This document shows, in pieces, positions 35,870 through 45,536 of a DNA stretch of 64,000 bases. The notes below the pieces were generated by a model, which saw only the letters and a program-made list of their open reading frames with translations, was not told the origin of the DNA and did no database searches. Both the position numbers and the translations under genes were made by a program. The stretch lies in NCBI RefSeq assembly GCF_003865095.1, contig NZ_BHYK01000008.1:62001-126000 (forward strand). Direction: 5' to 3'. Source of the stretch: Clostridium tagluense (GTDB lineage: Bacteria > Bacillota > Clostridia > Clostridiales > Clostridiaceae). How positions within the stretch are numbered: position 1 is the first letter of the stretch; every line of letters begins with the position of its first letter.

Positions 35870-35999
35870 GTGTGATTGCATTTATTTTCTTGCCGCGGAG
35901 GGGCATACAAAAGCCTAGTGGCTAAGAACGTGGAATAGTAGATGGCTGTGTAATTTAGCAACCAGCTTATATAATTTTAAAATTGGAGGAGGCTGAGAT
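35870..35999 (+). promoter_or_regulatory. hydF upstream region, possibly structured
   Basis: Upstream of hydF there are three short hairpins: TTGCC/GGCA near 35889, AGCC-TAGT-GGCT near 35912, and GGCTG/CAGCC-like pairing near 35945-35968. A good ribosome site (GGAGGAGG) follows. I cannot assign a known RNA class. No clear sigma-A promoter is visible between the palindrome and hydF. Confidence 0.3.
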
Positions 36000-37202
36000 A
36001 TGCAACAAACACCCAATGCTAATAGGCTTCATATAGCTATATTTGGAAAAAGAAATGTGGGTAAGTCAAGTTTAATTAATGCACTTACGGCGCAAGATAT
36101 TGCTTTAGTATCGGATTTAGCAGGGACGACTACGGACCCTGTATATAAGGCTATGGAGTTACTTCCAATAGGGCCTGTTGTGATTATAGATACTGCAGGA
36201 CTTGATGACACAGGCGAAATTGGAGAGCTTCGGATAAAGAAGACTAAAGAAGTTATGGATAAAACGGATTTGGCTCTTTTGGTTATAGATGGAGATGTGG
36301 GAGATTTAATTTTTGAGAGCAAATGGTATGAAGATTTAAAAGGAAGAAAAATTCCTGTAGTTGGAGTTATTAATAAAGTTGATAAAGGCGATGTGGAATT
36401 AGATAGGATTCAAAAGGTTATAAATATAGATTTTATTAAGGTTAGCGCTAAGGATAAAGTGAATATTGATGAGCTAAAAAAAGCTATTATGAAGTTGGCT
36501 CCAGAAGATTTCGAAAAGAGCACAATTGTTGGGGACATAGTAAAGCCAAAGGCAAGAGTAATAGTTGTAGCTCCACAAGATATTCAAGCACCAAAAGGGC
36601 GATTAATACTTCCGCAGGTTCAAATAATAAGGGATCTTCTTGATAATGATGCAATGGCACTAGTGGTAAAGGATAGTGAACTTGAGGATGTTTTAGCCTC
36701 GCTAAAGGATAAACCAGATTTAGTAATTACGGATTCACAGGTATTTAAGAAAGTTAATTCTATAATACCAAAGGAGGTACCACTTACTTCCTTCTCTATA
36801 CTTATGGCTAGGTATAAAGGAGATTTAAACAGTTTAGTTAAAGGTGCAAGGGCCATAGATACTTTAAAACCAGGAGATAAGGTTCTTATAGCGGAAGCCT
36901 GCACTCACCATCCCTTAGAAGGAGATATAGGCCGCGAAAAACTTCCTATATGGCTTCAGGAAAAAGTAGGTGGGAAGTTAGATATCACAGTCTGCGCAGG
37001 AAGTTCTTTTCCGGAAAAATTAAGCGAATATAAGCTAATACTTCATTGTGGAGCTTGTATGTTTAATAGACAACAGTTAATGTCAAGAATTAAAAAGGCT
37101 AACATTGAAGGAATGCCTATTACCAATTTTGGGATAGCTATAGCTCATATAAATGGTATATTAGATAGAGTGCTTAGTGCTTTTGAGGGGGATGCTTTTT
37201 AA
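36000..37202 (+). CDS. hydF: [FeFe]-hydrogenase H-cluster maturation GTPase HydF
   Basis: This 400-residue scaffold protein has an N-terminal GTPase domain (FGKRNVGKSS, DLAGTTTDP, DTAGLDD, NKVD), a dimerisation middle and a C-terminal Fe-S domain with CTHHP and HCGAC, the Cys and His set that binds its [4Fe-4S] cluster. It receives the two-iron precursor from HydE and HydG and delivers it to the hydrogenase. The three hydrogenase-like catalytic genes at 43-50 kb are its likely clients. Confidence 0.95.
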   Translation: MQQTPNANRLHIAIFGKRNVGKSSLINALTAQDIALVSDLAGTTTDPVYKAMELLPIGPVVIIDTAGLDDTGEIGELRIKKTKEVMDKTDLALLVIDGDVGDLIFESKWYEDLKGRKIPVVGVINKVDKGDVELDRIQKVINIDFIKVSAKDKVNIDELKKAIMKLAPEDFEKSTIVGDIVKPKARVIVVAPQDIQAPKGRLILPQVQIIRDLLDNDAMALVVKDSELEDVLASLKDKPDLVITDSQVFKKVNSIIPKEVPLTSFSILMARYKGDLNSLVKGARAIDTLKPGDKVLIAEACTHHPLEGDIGREKLPIWLQEKVGGKLDITVCAGSSFPEKLSEYKLILHCGACMFNRQQLMSRIKKANIEGMPITNFGIAIAHINGILDRVLSAFEGDAF

Positions 37203-37223
37203 AAGAATATTGTTAAATAAATT

Positions 37224-37275
37224 AATATCCACAACTAAGACGGATTAAATGTTTTAGCTGTGGATATTTTTCTTG
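37224..37275 (+). terminator. terminator of hydF
   Basis: AATATCCACAACTAA pairs with TTAGCTGTGGATATT around a 13-base loop, followed by TTTCTTGTTTTT. Confidence 0.8.
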
Positions 37276-37379
37276 TTTTTATATACTTCTTTTATAATTA
37301 GGAATGATTATACCTTAGTGGAAAGAGGGCTGATAAGAGGTGGCAAGATTCAATTTTATTGCTTAAAATGAAATATTAA

Positions 37380-37439
37380 TTGACAACACTCGATACTTAT
37401 GTTAAATTAAGTTTACAAACAAGTTCATACGCGAACGAA
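37380..37439 (+). promoter_or_regulatory. marR promoter and candidate operator
   Basis: TTGACA at 37380 and TTAAAT at 37402-37407 form a promoter with a 16-bp spacer. Downstream lies AGTTCATACGCGAACGAA (37422-37439). A near copy, AGTTCGTACACGTACGTA, lies at 37908, between marR and the chemotaxis gene, so both may be sites for the MarR protein. Confidence 0.5.
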
Positions 37440-37451
37440 TGAGGTGAGAAA

Positions 37452-37886
37452 ATGCAAGATAAGTGCATTATTAGAAAGATTAATGAGATTTGTAATATTT
37501 CTGATAAATATATTATAAAAAGAATAAATGAAGAAAGATTGCCAATTTTGAGAAATCATGCTCCATTATTTTACATTCTTTCAGGAGATGGAACTCCATT
37601 GCTTTTTAACGAAATAGCGAATATTTGGAAAATTTCTAAATCTTCTTTATCAGATATTATTGTAAAGTATGAGAATCAAGGATTAATTAAAAAGTGCAGT
37701 TGTTCTGAAGATAAAAGGAGTGTATACATAAGTTTAACTCCTGAAGCTAATATTATTAAGGAAAAATTATATGAAATTGAAGATGAATTTTTTAATTTAT
37801 TACAAAAGAATTTTGATAAAGATCAATGGAATACTTTTGAAAATGACATAGAAAAAGCTTTAAGCAATCTTGAAAGAATGCTGTAA
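37452..37886 (+). CDS. MarR-family transcriptional regulator
   Basis: This 144-residue protein has the MarR winged helix: ILSGDGTPLLFNEIANIW then ISKSSLSDIIVKYENQGLI and the wing CSEDKRSVYISLTPE. Such dimers bind 16-20 bp palindromes and respond to phenolic or oxidative signals. Matching candidate operators lie before its start and just after its end, which suggests autoregulation and control of the downstream chemotaxis gene. GAGGTGAG precedes the ATG. Confidence 0.88.
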   Translation: MQDKCIIRKINEICNISDKYIIKRINEERLPILRNHAPLFYILSGDGTPLLFNEIANIWKISKSSLSDIIVKYENQGLIKKCSCSEDKRSVYISLTPEANIIKEKLYEIEDEFFNLLQKNFDKDQWNTFENDIEKALSNLERML

Positions 37887-38078
37887 AAGCTTTTTTCAAT
37901 AGATTATAGTTCGTACACGTACGTAAGAATTTATAATTTATGGCATAAAAGATAGTATTAAAATGAACAAAACCTTAAGAGCTATAAGAGTAAGGATATT
38001 AAAATTTAAGTATTGAATGGAATATAAATAAAACTTAGATAGTGATTACATTATCTAAGCAATAGAAGGAGTAAAAAT

Positions 38079-39716
38079 ATGTTTAATTCTATAAGGAAAA
38101 GGTTGACTTTTAATTTTGCATTAATGGCAGCTGTAATAATATTAGTATCTACTTCCTTTTCAACCTATCAAATGATAACAGGAATACAAAATCAAATGAA
38201 ATATGATGGAATAACTTTATCTAATAATATAAAAACAGATATAGAGAATATAGGAATTGGTAATGTTGATAAAATACAGTCATTAGTAAGTGAAGCTTAT
38301 AAACATTCAGAAGGGAATTTATATTATATAGGAGTTGTATCTCCAGATAAAATTCTTGTTGCAGGGACTTCAAAGGATGCCATTGGTCAAAAAATTGACT
38401 CTGTTGAACTAGATAGTGTATTTAAAGGAAATACAGCTTCATTTATGAATGAATGGCAGGGTACAGCTGCTTATAATGTAACAGTTCCAATAAAAGAAGG
38501 TGAGAACGTAGTATCCAGTCTTTCAGTGGGAATTTCAGTTGTAAATATGCAAAATTATATAACTAATGGCATTATAAAAAGTATTGTTGTAGGTATAATC
38601 ATACTAATATTAGCTATAATCACAGGAACTATACTAGGAAGACGAATAGCAAAACCAATAGAGAGCATAAAGGATACTGTAGAAAAAATAGGCAATGGAG
38701 ATTTAACAGTAGAATATAGTGTTACTGGTAAAGATGAAATAGGGAGGCTTGCTATTGTAAGCAATGAAACTACAAAAAATCTTAGAGAACTTGTAAGAAA
38801 AATTAAAAATATAGCAGGAAGTTTAAATAATTTATCACAAGGCGTTTCAAATGGTGGGGAGCAAGTATCCATAGCTAGCGAAGAGATAGCATCTTCTGTA
38901 TCCAGCGTATCACAAGAGGGGATTAAGCAAACAGAGGCTTTAGAAGATGCAGTCAGGCTTTTAGAAGATTTCTCATCAGATTTAAATAATGTAAATACTA
39001 AATTGGTAAAACTAGCTCAGGGTGGAGAATATATATAAAATGATATAAATAAAGGAGCAGAAAGAATAAATAATTTATTCAATACTATAGGAGATATGCA
39101 AAACTCCTTTGACATAGTAAGAAATAAAGTGGGGAATTTAGATGAAACTATATTACAAATTAGTTCTATAGTATATGTTATAAATAGTGTAGCATCTCAA
39201 ACAAATCTTTTAGCTTTAAATGCATCTATTGAAGCAGCAAGGGCAGGAGAAGCAGGACGAGGGTTTTCAGTAGTGGCAGATGAAATAAGAAAGTTAGCAG
39301 AGGAAGTTTTAACATCTTCAAAAAATATAACTGAATTAGTAAATAGGGTAATGCAAGAAACACATGATGTTTCAGGCACCACAGAAATTGTAGCTAAAAG
39401 AGTAGAAGAAATAAAAGAAGATGTGGAAGTGGCAATAACTTCTTTTAAGGATGTTATTGATAAAGCAAACAATATTCCAAAGGAAATTGATGGAGTGAAT
39501 GAAGTCCTCCAAGGAACTATAGTAGGTAGGGATAAAATTTTATCTACAGTGGAAAGAATAGCATCTAACTCAGAGGAAATTTCATCTCTTTCAGAGGAAG
39601 TTACAGCATCTACAGAAGAACAAGCAGCTATAACTAATGAAATGGCAGTAACTTCTAGAAAATTAGTTAAGATGGCAGCGGTACTAGAAAAGAGTGTTTC
39701 AAGTTTTAATGTATAG
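38079..39716 (+). pseudogene. methyl-accepting chemotaxis protein gene with an in-frame stop
   Basis: One reading frame runs from 38079 to 39716 with a single TAA at 39036-39038. The first part codes two membrane helices (about residues 13-33 and 165-187), an extracellular sensor domain, a HAMP domain and the start of the signalling helix. After the stop the frame continues with the highly conserved hairpin tip ([20 protein letters not shown]) and the rest of the helix. An intact gene would code about 545 residues. The stop needs only one base change from Lys, Glu or Gln. Without the tip the receptor cannot signal to CheA. Confidence 0.85.
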
Positions 39717-39862
39717 TAGCAAAAAACAGTATGTGGATAAAACAATGAAGAGAGACAAGGATTTTTAGAAATGTGTTCATTAAAAAAGAGAAGTTTGAGA
39801 TTTTTAGATTTCTTAATTTAACATATAGAAAAAATAAAAATTATTAAGTAGGAGGTATTTAT

Positions 39863-40264
39863 ATGAGTATTTTTGGAGTAACAAAAGGTACAGAATTAGA
39901 AAAAGAAATAGATGGGTATTGTAAAGGTGAAGAACAGGGTGCTGGTATGTATGCTGCATTAGCATGCCTAGCCAAGGAAAGAGGACTCCATGAAGTTTCA
40001 GATGTTTTAATGGAGGTTGCTAAAGATGAAATACGCCATTCAGGCATATATGCTGTACTAAACGGACATGCTAATGAGGATATTTTTGAGTTGTTAAGAA
40101 AAATAGCTCCAATTGAAAGTGCTGGTGTAGAAAAGCTGAATGAATTTGCTAAACGTGTGCGAGATCTTGGGCTAGAAGAAGCAGCCAATCAAATCGAAGC
40201 TGCTGCATCAGATGAAGGACGACATGGGGAATTATTGAAAGATTTAGTATTAAAATTTTCATAA
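39863..40264 (+). CDS. rubrerythrin-like ferritin-family protein
   Basis: This 133-residue four-helix protein has the di-iron ExxH pairs KDEIRHSG and SDEGRHGE and further Glu residues in the first helix pair. It lacks the rubredoxin tail of full rubrerythrin. Such proteins protect anaerobes by reducing peroxide. It leads a run of small redox genes. TAGGAGGT precedes the ATG. Confidence 0.85.
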   Translation: MSIFGVTKGTELEKEIDGYCKGEEQGAGMYAALACLAKERGLHEVSDVLMEVAKDEIRHSGIYAVLNGHANEDIFELLRKIAPIESAGVEKLNEFAKRVRDLGLEEAANQIEAAASDEGRHGELLKDLVLKFS

Positions 40265-40301
40265 AAATTAAGAAAAAAATTATAAAAAGGAGTGAAATTG
40301 T

Positions 40302-40589
40302 ATGATAAAAGTTATAGCGAAAAATTTTGCTAAGGGCGATAAAATTGATAAAATTTTAGAACTTGCAAAAGAATTAATAGAAACAACAATAAAAGAAGAG
40401 GGTTGTATAAAATATGAAATGTACCAAAATCTAAAAAGTCCAGATCAACTAATCATGGTAGAAGAATGGGAGACAATAGAGAACTTAGATAAGCATATGG
40501 CTTCAGAGCATTTTAAAAGGATAGTTCCACAAATGAGTGTTTATATGGACAAGAAACCAGAAATGAATGTTTGTAAAAAAGTAATTTAA
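40302..40589 (+). CDS. putative quinol monooxygenase (ABM domain)
   Basis: This 95-residue protein has the antibiotic-biosynthesis-monooxygenase fold: an N-terminal KVIAKNFAKGDK strand, EEGCIKYEMYQN, and the MVEEWETIENLDKHMASEHF helix with conserved Trp and His. YgiN-like members oxidise quinols without a cofactor. It follows the rubrerythrin-like gene by 37 bases, probably in the same transcript. AAAGGAG precedes the ATG. Confidence 0.82.
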   Translation: MIKVIAKNFAKGDKIDKILELAKELIETTIKEEGCIKYEMYQNLKSPDQLIMVEEWETIENLDKHMASEHFKRIVPQMSVYMDKKPEMNVCKKVI

Positions 40590-40652
40590 AAAAATAACTT
40601 ATATATAAGTTATGTATAAATAAATCTAATATATAATAAGGAGCGTAAACAT

Positions 40653-41207
40653 ATGGAAAACCAAGTACTTAAAGTAATAGAAAATAGAAGAAGCACAAGA
40701 AAGTATACAGACAAGCAAATAGGTGAGGAAGAATTACAAATAATACTAGCGGCTGGTATACAAGCACCTACAGCAAACAATTCACAACCATGGCATTTTA
40801 CAGTAATACAAAATAAAGAAATGATTAGCCATATAAGTGATAAGTCAAAAGAAGTGATGCGTCAAAGTGATGATGAAGGCATAGTAAAAATTGGAAATAA
40901 TGCTGTAAATATATTTTATAATGCACCTACTCTAATAATAGTTTCAGGTAAAGAAGATGTTAGTTCATCTTTAGTTGATTGCTCAGCAGCTATAGAAAAT
41001 ATGTTAATAGCAAGTGAAAGTATTGGTCTTGGAACAGTATGGGTAGGCCTTGTTGGATTTTTCTTTTCACTTAGTGATGAAGTTAAAAAATTAGGACTTC
41101 CTAATGGATATAAACCATTTTATGCTGTAGCCATAGGAAATAAAGCCAATGATACTATTTTAGGACCATCAAAGAGAAATAAAAATGTTATAAATTACAT
41201 CAGATAA
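40653..41207 (+). CDS. nitroreductase-family protein
   Basis: This 184-residue flavoprotein has the nitroreductase fold: IENRRSTRKYTDKQI at the start (FMN phosphate contacts), QAPTANNSQPWHF, and the central ESIGLGTVWVG. It would reduce quinones, nitro compounds or similar electron acceptors using FMN. It lies in the small-redox-gene cluster. AAGGAGCG precedes the ATG. Confidence 0.87.
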   Translation: MENQVLKVIENRRSTRKYTDKQIGEEELQIILAAGIQAPTANNSQPWHFTVIQNKEMISHISDKSKEVMRQSDDEGIVKIGNNAVNIFYNAPTLIIVSGKEDVSSSLVDCSAAIENMLIASESIGLGTVWVGLVGFFFSLSDEVKKLGLPNGYKPFYAVAIGNKANDTILGPSKRNKNVINYIR

Positions 41208-41221
41208 AAAACTAATTTTAA

Positions 41222-42004
41222 AATAAAGTTCTCCCTATTGCAACTATACTAACATTATCTGCTACAGGTTCTGAAATGGATGCAGGAGCAGTAATTACAA
41301 ATCTAGAAACTAGTGAAAAATTAGCCACTGGTAATAAAGATATGGCACCTAAGTTTTCAATATTAGATCCTACTTATACATTTTCAGTGCCTGCAAATCA
41401 AACAGCAGCAGGCACAGCTGATATAATGAGTCATATTTTTGAAGTATACTTTAGTAATACAAAAGGAGCTTATCTTCAAAATAGAATGGCAGAAGCATTT
41501 CTTAAAACTTGTATAAATTATGGTGAAAAAGCTATTGCTGATCCTGAAAATTATGAAGCAAGAGCAAACTTAATGTGGACATCAAGTCTTGCTATAAATG
41601 GCCTATTAAGTTATGGAAAAGAAACAGAGTGGAGTGTTCATGGAATGGAGCATGAGTTAAGTGCATTCTATGATATTACTCATGGAGTTGGTCTTGCAAT
41701 TTTAACACCACATTGGATGGAGTATGCACTAAATGATAATGCAGTAAACAAGTTTGTTGAATATGGAGTTAATGTTTGGGGACTTGATGCTAGTGGTGAC
41801 AAATATGAAATAGCTCATAATGCTATTAAAAAGACAAGAGAGCACTTTGTATCATTAGGAATACCTTCCACCTTAGGAGAAGTTGGAATTAAGGAAGAAA
41901 AACTAGAAGAAATGGCAAAACAAGCTACTGTACTCGGAAAACTTGGAAGCTTCAAACCTTTAGATGCACAGGATGTACTAAATATATATAAAGCTGCTTT
42001 TTAA
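41222..42004 (+). pseudogene. iron-containing alcohol dehydrogenase, 5'-truncated
   Basis: Coding sequence starts abruptly at about 41222 after a stop codon, at VLPIATILTLSATGSEM, which lies about 140 residues into butanol-dehydrogenase-type enzymes. The NAD-binding half and the ribosome site are missing. The metal-binding half is intact, with Asp and His in ADIMSHIFE and two His in HGMEHELSAFYDITHG. An ATG at 41276 opens a 242-residue frame but has no ribosome site. A deletion between the nitroreductase gene and this one explains it. Confidence 0.85.
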
Positions 42005-42038
42005 AAAATACTAAATTATTTATATTGGGGGGGTTGTT

Positions 42039-43175
42039 TTGCTATATAGAAAGTTTGGAAAAACAAATGAGATGGTTTCAATTCTTGGATTTGGCTGTAT
42101 GAGGTTACCTATTCTTGGAGAAGGCGATCCGTCAAGAATAGATGAAGATAAGGCTATAAAATTAATTCGCCATGCAATTGATGAAGGAGTTAACTATGTA
42201 GATACTGCATATCCATATCATGGTAATGGTATGGGTGGACCAGGTAGTAGTGAACCTTTATTAGCTAAAGCTTTAAAAAATGGATACAGACAGCGAGTAA
42301 AAATAGCTACAAAACTTCCCAGTTGGTTGATAAAAACAAGAGAAGATATGGACAAATATTTAAATGAACAATTAAAAAGACTTAACACAAATACAATAGA
42401 TTTTTATTTGGTGCATACAATAGATCACACAACTTGGCCTAAATTAAAGGAAGCTGGCATTGCTGAATTTTTAGATGCAGCTATAAAAGATGGAAGAATT
42501 AAACATGCAGGGTTTTCATTTCATGATAAACTTTCCTTGTTTAAGGAAATAGTAGATTATTATGATTGGTCGTTTTGCCAGATTCAGTATAATTATTTAG
42601 ATGAAAACTATCAGGCAGGAACAGAAGGTTTAAAGTATGCAGCAAAAAAAGGTCTAGGAATTACAATCATGGAGCCACTTAGAGGGGGTAAGATTGTTAA
42701 TGTTCCAAAGGAAGTGCAAGATATTTTCAATGAGGCAGATATAAAAAGAACACCTGCGGAGTGGGGTCTTAGATGGATATGGGATCATGCTGAAGTATCA
42801 GTTGTTTTAAGTGGTATGAATGAAATTGAGCAAGTTTCAGAAAATGTTAAAGTAGCAAGTGAAGCTAAAGCAAATTCGCTAAATCAAAAGGAATTACAAA
42901 TTATTGAGAAATCCAAAGACATTTTCACAGAAAAGATGAAAGTGAATTGTACAGCTTGTGAATATTGTATGCCCTGCCCTCAAGGAGTATCTATCCCTAA
43001 AAATTTTAGCTGTTACAATGAGTATCACATGTTTGGTAAATCAGATATGTATAATTGGCTTAAACCAGAGCAAAGGGCATCAAACTGTATAGAATGTGGA
43101 AAATGTGAAAAGCATTGTCCACAAGGCATTTCAATTCCTCAGGAACTAAAAAATGTTAGGGTATTATTTGAGTAG
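42039..43175 (+). CDS. aldo/keto reductase with C-terminal ferredoxin domain
   Basis: This 378-residue protein has an AKR barrel with the catalytic Asp-Tyr pair in VDTAYPYHG, Lys in IATKLP and His in LVHTIDH. A two-cluster Fe-S domain is at the C-terminus (CTACEYCMPCPQGV and CIECGKCEKHCPQGI). Fe-S-fused AKRs are frequent in anaerobes and likely link a carbonyl or sugar reduction to ferredoxin. The start is a TTG at 42039, behind GGGGGG-rich sequence. It closely follows the truncated adh. Confidence 0.88.
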   Translation: MLYRKFGKTNEMVSILGFGCMRLPILGEGDPSRIDEDKAIKLIRHAIDEGVNYVDTAYPYHGNGMGGPGSSEPLLAKALKNGYRQRVKIATKLPSWLIKTREDMDKYLNEQLKRLNTNTIDFYLVHTIDHTTWPKLKEAGIAEFLDAAIKDGRIKHAGFSFHDKLSLFKEIVDYYDWSFCQIQYNYLDENYQAGTEGLKYAAKKGLGITIMEPLRGGKIVNVPKEVQDIFNEADIKRTPAEWGLRWIWDHAEVSVVLSGMNEIEQVSENVKVASEAKANSLNQKELQIIEKSKDIFTEKMKVNCTACEYCMPCPQGVSIPKNFSCYNEYHMFGKSDMYNWLKPEQRASNCIECGKCEKHCPQGISIPQELKNVRVLFE

Positions 43176-43570
43176 AATATAAAAAGTTTTTTATGAGGGT
43201 AATATTAAGTTAAACCTAAAGAAGCTACAAAGGAAGATATAAAAAGTCTTATTGAAAGTTAATGTGTACCCTTTGTCAAGGACGATTTAAAAAAAGTATA
43301 TGCTACTGAATTAAGAAGGTGATTTCTGTATTGAACAGGACTCATCTTTTTTAGATTACATTGGTATCCATATTTATTAGAAGTAATGTAGATAACGTTT
43401 ATCGAAATAATCTTTGTTATTCTGTATGTTAAAAAAGCCAAAGACATTGTTAAAAATAAATCAGAGCTCCTATATTAATTTTTGAATAATTGGTGTAAAA
43501 TTTAATTATGGAAAAATAAGAAATAGCATAAAATAAATATAAGGTAACTTAATTTGAAGGGATGATAATA
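43176..43570 (+). other. intergenic region with coding remnant
   Basis: About 395 bases with no intact gene. In one frame, 43209-43322 reads VKPKEATKEDIKSLIES, a stop, then CVPFVKDDLKKVYATELRR and a second stop. The composition looks protein-like, so this is probably the tail of a decayed gene of unknown identity. The remaining 250 bases hold only AT-rich sequence and the next ribosome site. Confidence 0.4.
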
Positions 43571-43825
43571 ATGATAACTATTAGTATTTGTGTTGGAAGT
43601 GCCTGTCATTTAAAAGGGTCTTATAAAGTAATAGAAGGGTTACAAAAGCTAATCAAAGAAAATAAGATTGAAGATAAGGTGGAAATTAAAGGAGCATTTT
43701 GTATTGGCAGATGCACAGAGGGAGTTTCTGTAACTGTGAATGATGATGAGTTTTTTTCCTTAAATGAGAATAATGTAGATGCATTCTTTCATGAGACTAT
43801 TATGAGAGGTATATCAAATGAGTAA
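43571..43825 (+). CDS. thioredoxin-like [2Fe-2S] protein of the sensory hydrogenase operon
   Basis: This 84-residue protein has Cys in CVGSACHLKGS and CIGRCTEGV, the four-Cys pattern of NuoE/HydC-type [2Fe-2S] thioredoxin-fold proteins. GAAGGG at 43557-43562 favours the ATG at 43571 over the one at 43562. It overlaps the hydrogenase-like gene by 8 bases and so is probably its electron-transfer partner, like HfsA-type proteins in other clostridia. Confidence 0.82.
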   Translation: MITISICVGSACHLKGSYKVIEGLQKLIKENKIEDKVEIKGAFCIGRCTEGVSVTVNDDEFFSLNENNVDAFFHETIMRGISNE

Positions 43826-45536
43826 TATGAATTTTTCTAAAGCATATTGCAAAAATTGTTATAAATGCCTTCGTTCATGCCCTGTGAAGGCCATAAAATT
43901 TGAGAATGAGCAAGCTACTATAGATGAAGAAAGATGTATAGAATGTGGTCATTGTCTTACTATATGTCCACAAAACGCTAGAGAAATTAAAAGTGATGTG
44001 GGGGTTGTTAAACTTGCTATAAATTCGGGGAAAAAAATTATAGCAAGTTTAGCACCATCCTTTGCTGGTTATTTTGATGTGGAGCAAGGACGCGTGGTAG
44101 CGGCTTTAAAGAAGTTAGGATTTAGTATAATAGAAGAAACTGCAGTAGGTGCGGAAATAGTAGCTGATTTATATAATAATTATATTGTGGAGAATAAAAG
44201 AGATGTTTATATAACCACAGCATGCCCATCAGCTAATTACTTAGTAGAAAAATATTTTAAAGAAATTATTCCATACTTGATTCCTGTAGTATCTCCAATG
44301 ATAGCTCATGGTAAATTACTAAAGGAGAAATTTGGTGAAGATAGCTTTATTGTATTTATAGGGCCATGTCTCGCAAAAAAATCTGAGTTTGAGTATTTTT
44401 TAAAAGATAATGTGATTAATGCAGTATTAACTTTCGATGAATTGAATTCTTGGATTACTGAAGCTGGTATAAAAATACATGAGCTAGAAGAAGAGAATTT
44501 TAATGTTAATCCATATAGTAAAGGTCAAGGATTTCCTATGGGTGGAGGTATTATTGAGGCAATGGGGAGTGAGTTAAAGCAAAGTTCACTTAGTGTTATT
44601 ACGGTAAGTGGGATGGAAGAGTGCATAGAAGTATTTAATAGCATTAAGAATGGCGATTTAAAGGACGTATTAATTGAAGCTAGTGCCTGCAAGGGAAGCT
44701 GCATAGGCGGACCAGTCATGGTTAAAAATGGTGAAAATTATTATACAAAATTAAGAAAAGTTAAAAACTATATAAAGAGTCGTAAAAACTATAATGATCC
44801 AATAAATACTGAGGTACCAACTAATATAAATTTTAATAGAAAATTTACTGAAAAATCAATTAAAAGGGCTATAGCCACAGAAGAAGAAATTATAGCAATT
44901 ATGAAAAAAATGGGTAAATATGAACTTATAGATGAACTTAATTGTGGAGTGTGCGGGTATAATTCTTGTAGAGAAAAAGCCCAAGCTGTTTTTGAAGGTA
45001 TGGCTGAAACTAACATGTGTCTTCATTATATGAGAACTAAAGCAGAAAGTCTTTCTAATGAAATTGTTGAAAACACTGCAAGTAATCTAATCCTATTAGA
45101 TGGAGAAATGAACGTGCGAGAGATGAATCCAGCTGCCAAGGCTATATTTAAAATACAATCTCAAAATATCATAGGAAAACCTATATCCCTACTTATTGAT
45201 GATACAGATTTTAAAAATGTAAGAGAGTCTGGAGAAAACATAATAGGTAAAAAGGTTGCTTATCCACAGTATGGCGTAGTGTTTATAGAAAATATAGTAT
45301 ATCTTCAAAAACAAGACATGGTACTTGCAAGTATGATTAATATTATGACTGAAGAGAAAAATAAAAAAGAATTAATGAAGGTTAAAGAAAATACTTTAAA
45401 TGCTGCTCAAGAGGTTATAGAAAAGCAAATGAGGGTTGCCCAAGAAATAGCAAGTCTACTTGGTGAAACCACTGCAGAAACGAAGATTATTTTAACTAAG
45501 TTAAAGAAAATAGTGGCAGGTGAAGATGTTGAATAA
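43818..45536 (+). CDS. putative sensory [FeFe]-hydrogenase with PAS domain
   Basis: This 572-residue protein has two N-terminal [4Fe-4S] motifs (CKNCYKCLRSCP, CIECGHCLTICP) and a hydrogenase domain. H-cluster motifs are altered: TTACPSA replaces TSCCPGW (the proton-transfer Cys becomes Ala), GPCLAKK replaces MPCxxK, and ACKGSCIGGP replaces ACPGGCxxGGG, but the cluster-holding Cys remain. A further Fe-S motif (CGVCGYNSC), a PAS domain (about 410-520) and a coiled-coil end it. This is the layout of the sensory group C enzymes (HydS/HfsB type). The next gene codes a PP2C/SpoIIE-type phosphatase, so H2 sensing likely leads to dephosphorylation of a partner. Confidence 0.85.
   Translation: MSNMNFSKAYCKNCYKCLRSCPVKAIKFENEQATIDEERCIECGHCLTICPQNAREIKSDVGVVKLAINSGKKIIASLAPSFAGYFDVEQGRVVAALKKLGFSIIEETAVGAEIVADLYNNYIVENKRDVYITTACPSANYLVEKYFKEIIPYLIPVVSPMIAHGKLLKEKFGEDSFIVFIGPCLAKKSEFEYFLKDNVINAVLTFDELNSWITEAGIKIHELEEENFNVNPYSKGQGFPMGGGIIEAMGSELKQSSLSVITVSGMEECIEVFNSIKNGDLKDVLIEASACKGSCIGGPVMVKNGENYYTKLRKVKNYIKSRKNYNDPINTEVPTNINFNRKFTEKSIKRAIATEEEIIAIMKKMGKYELIDELNCGVCGYNSCREKAQAVFEGMAETNMCLHYMRTKAESLSNEIVENTASNLILLDGEMNVREMNPAAKAIFKIQSQNIIGKPISLLIDDTDFKNVRESGENIIGKKVAYPQYGVVFIENIVYLQKQDMVLASMINIMTEEKNKKELMKVKENTLNAAQEVIEKQMRVAQEIASLLGETTAETKIILTKLKKIVAGEDVE

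Noticed and set aside
35885-35970. tRNA-like fold upstream of hydF
   Set aside because: The hairpins lack a T-loop GTTC and an acceptor stem, so it is not a tRNA.
37203-37451. Additional gene between hydF and marR
   Set aside because: Only a terminator, a promoter and the candidate operator are visible; no frame of meaningful length.
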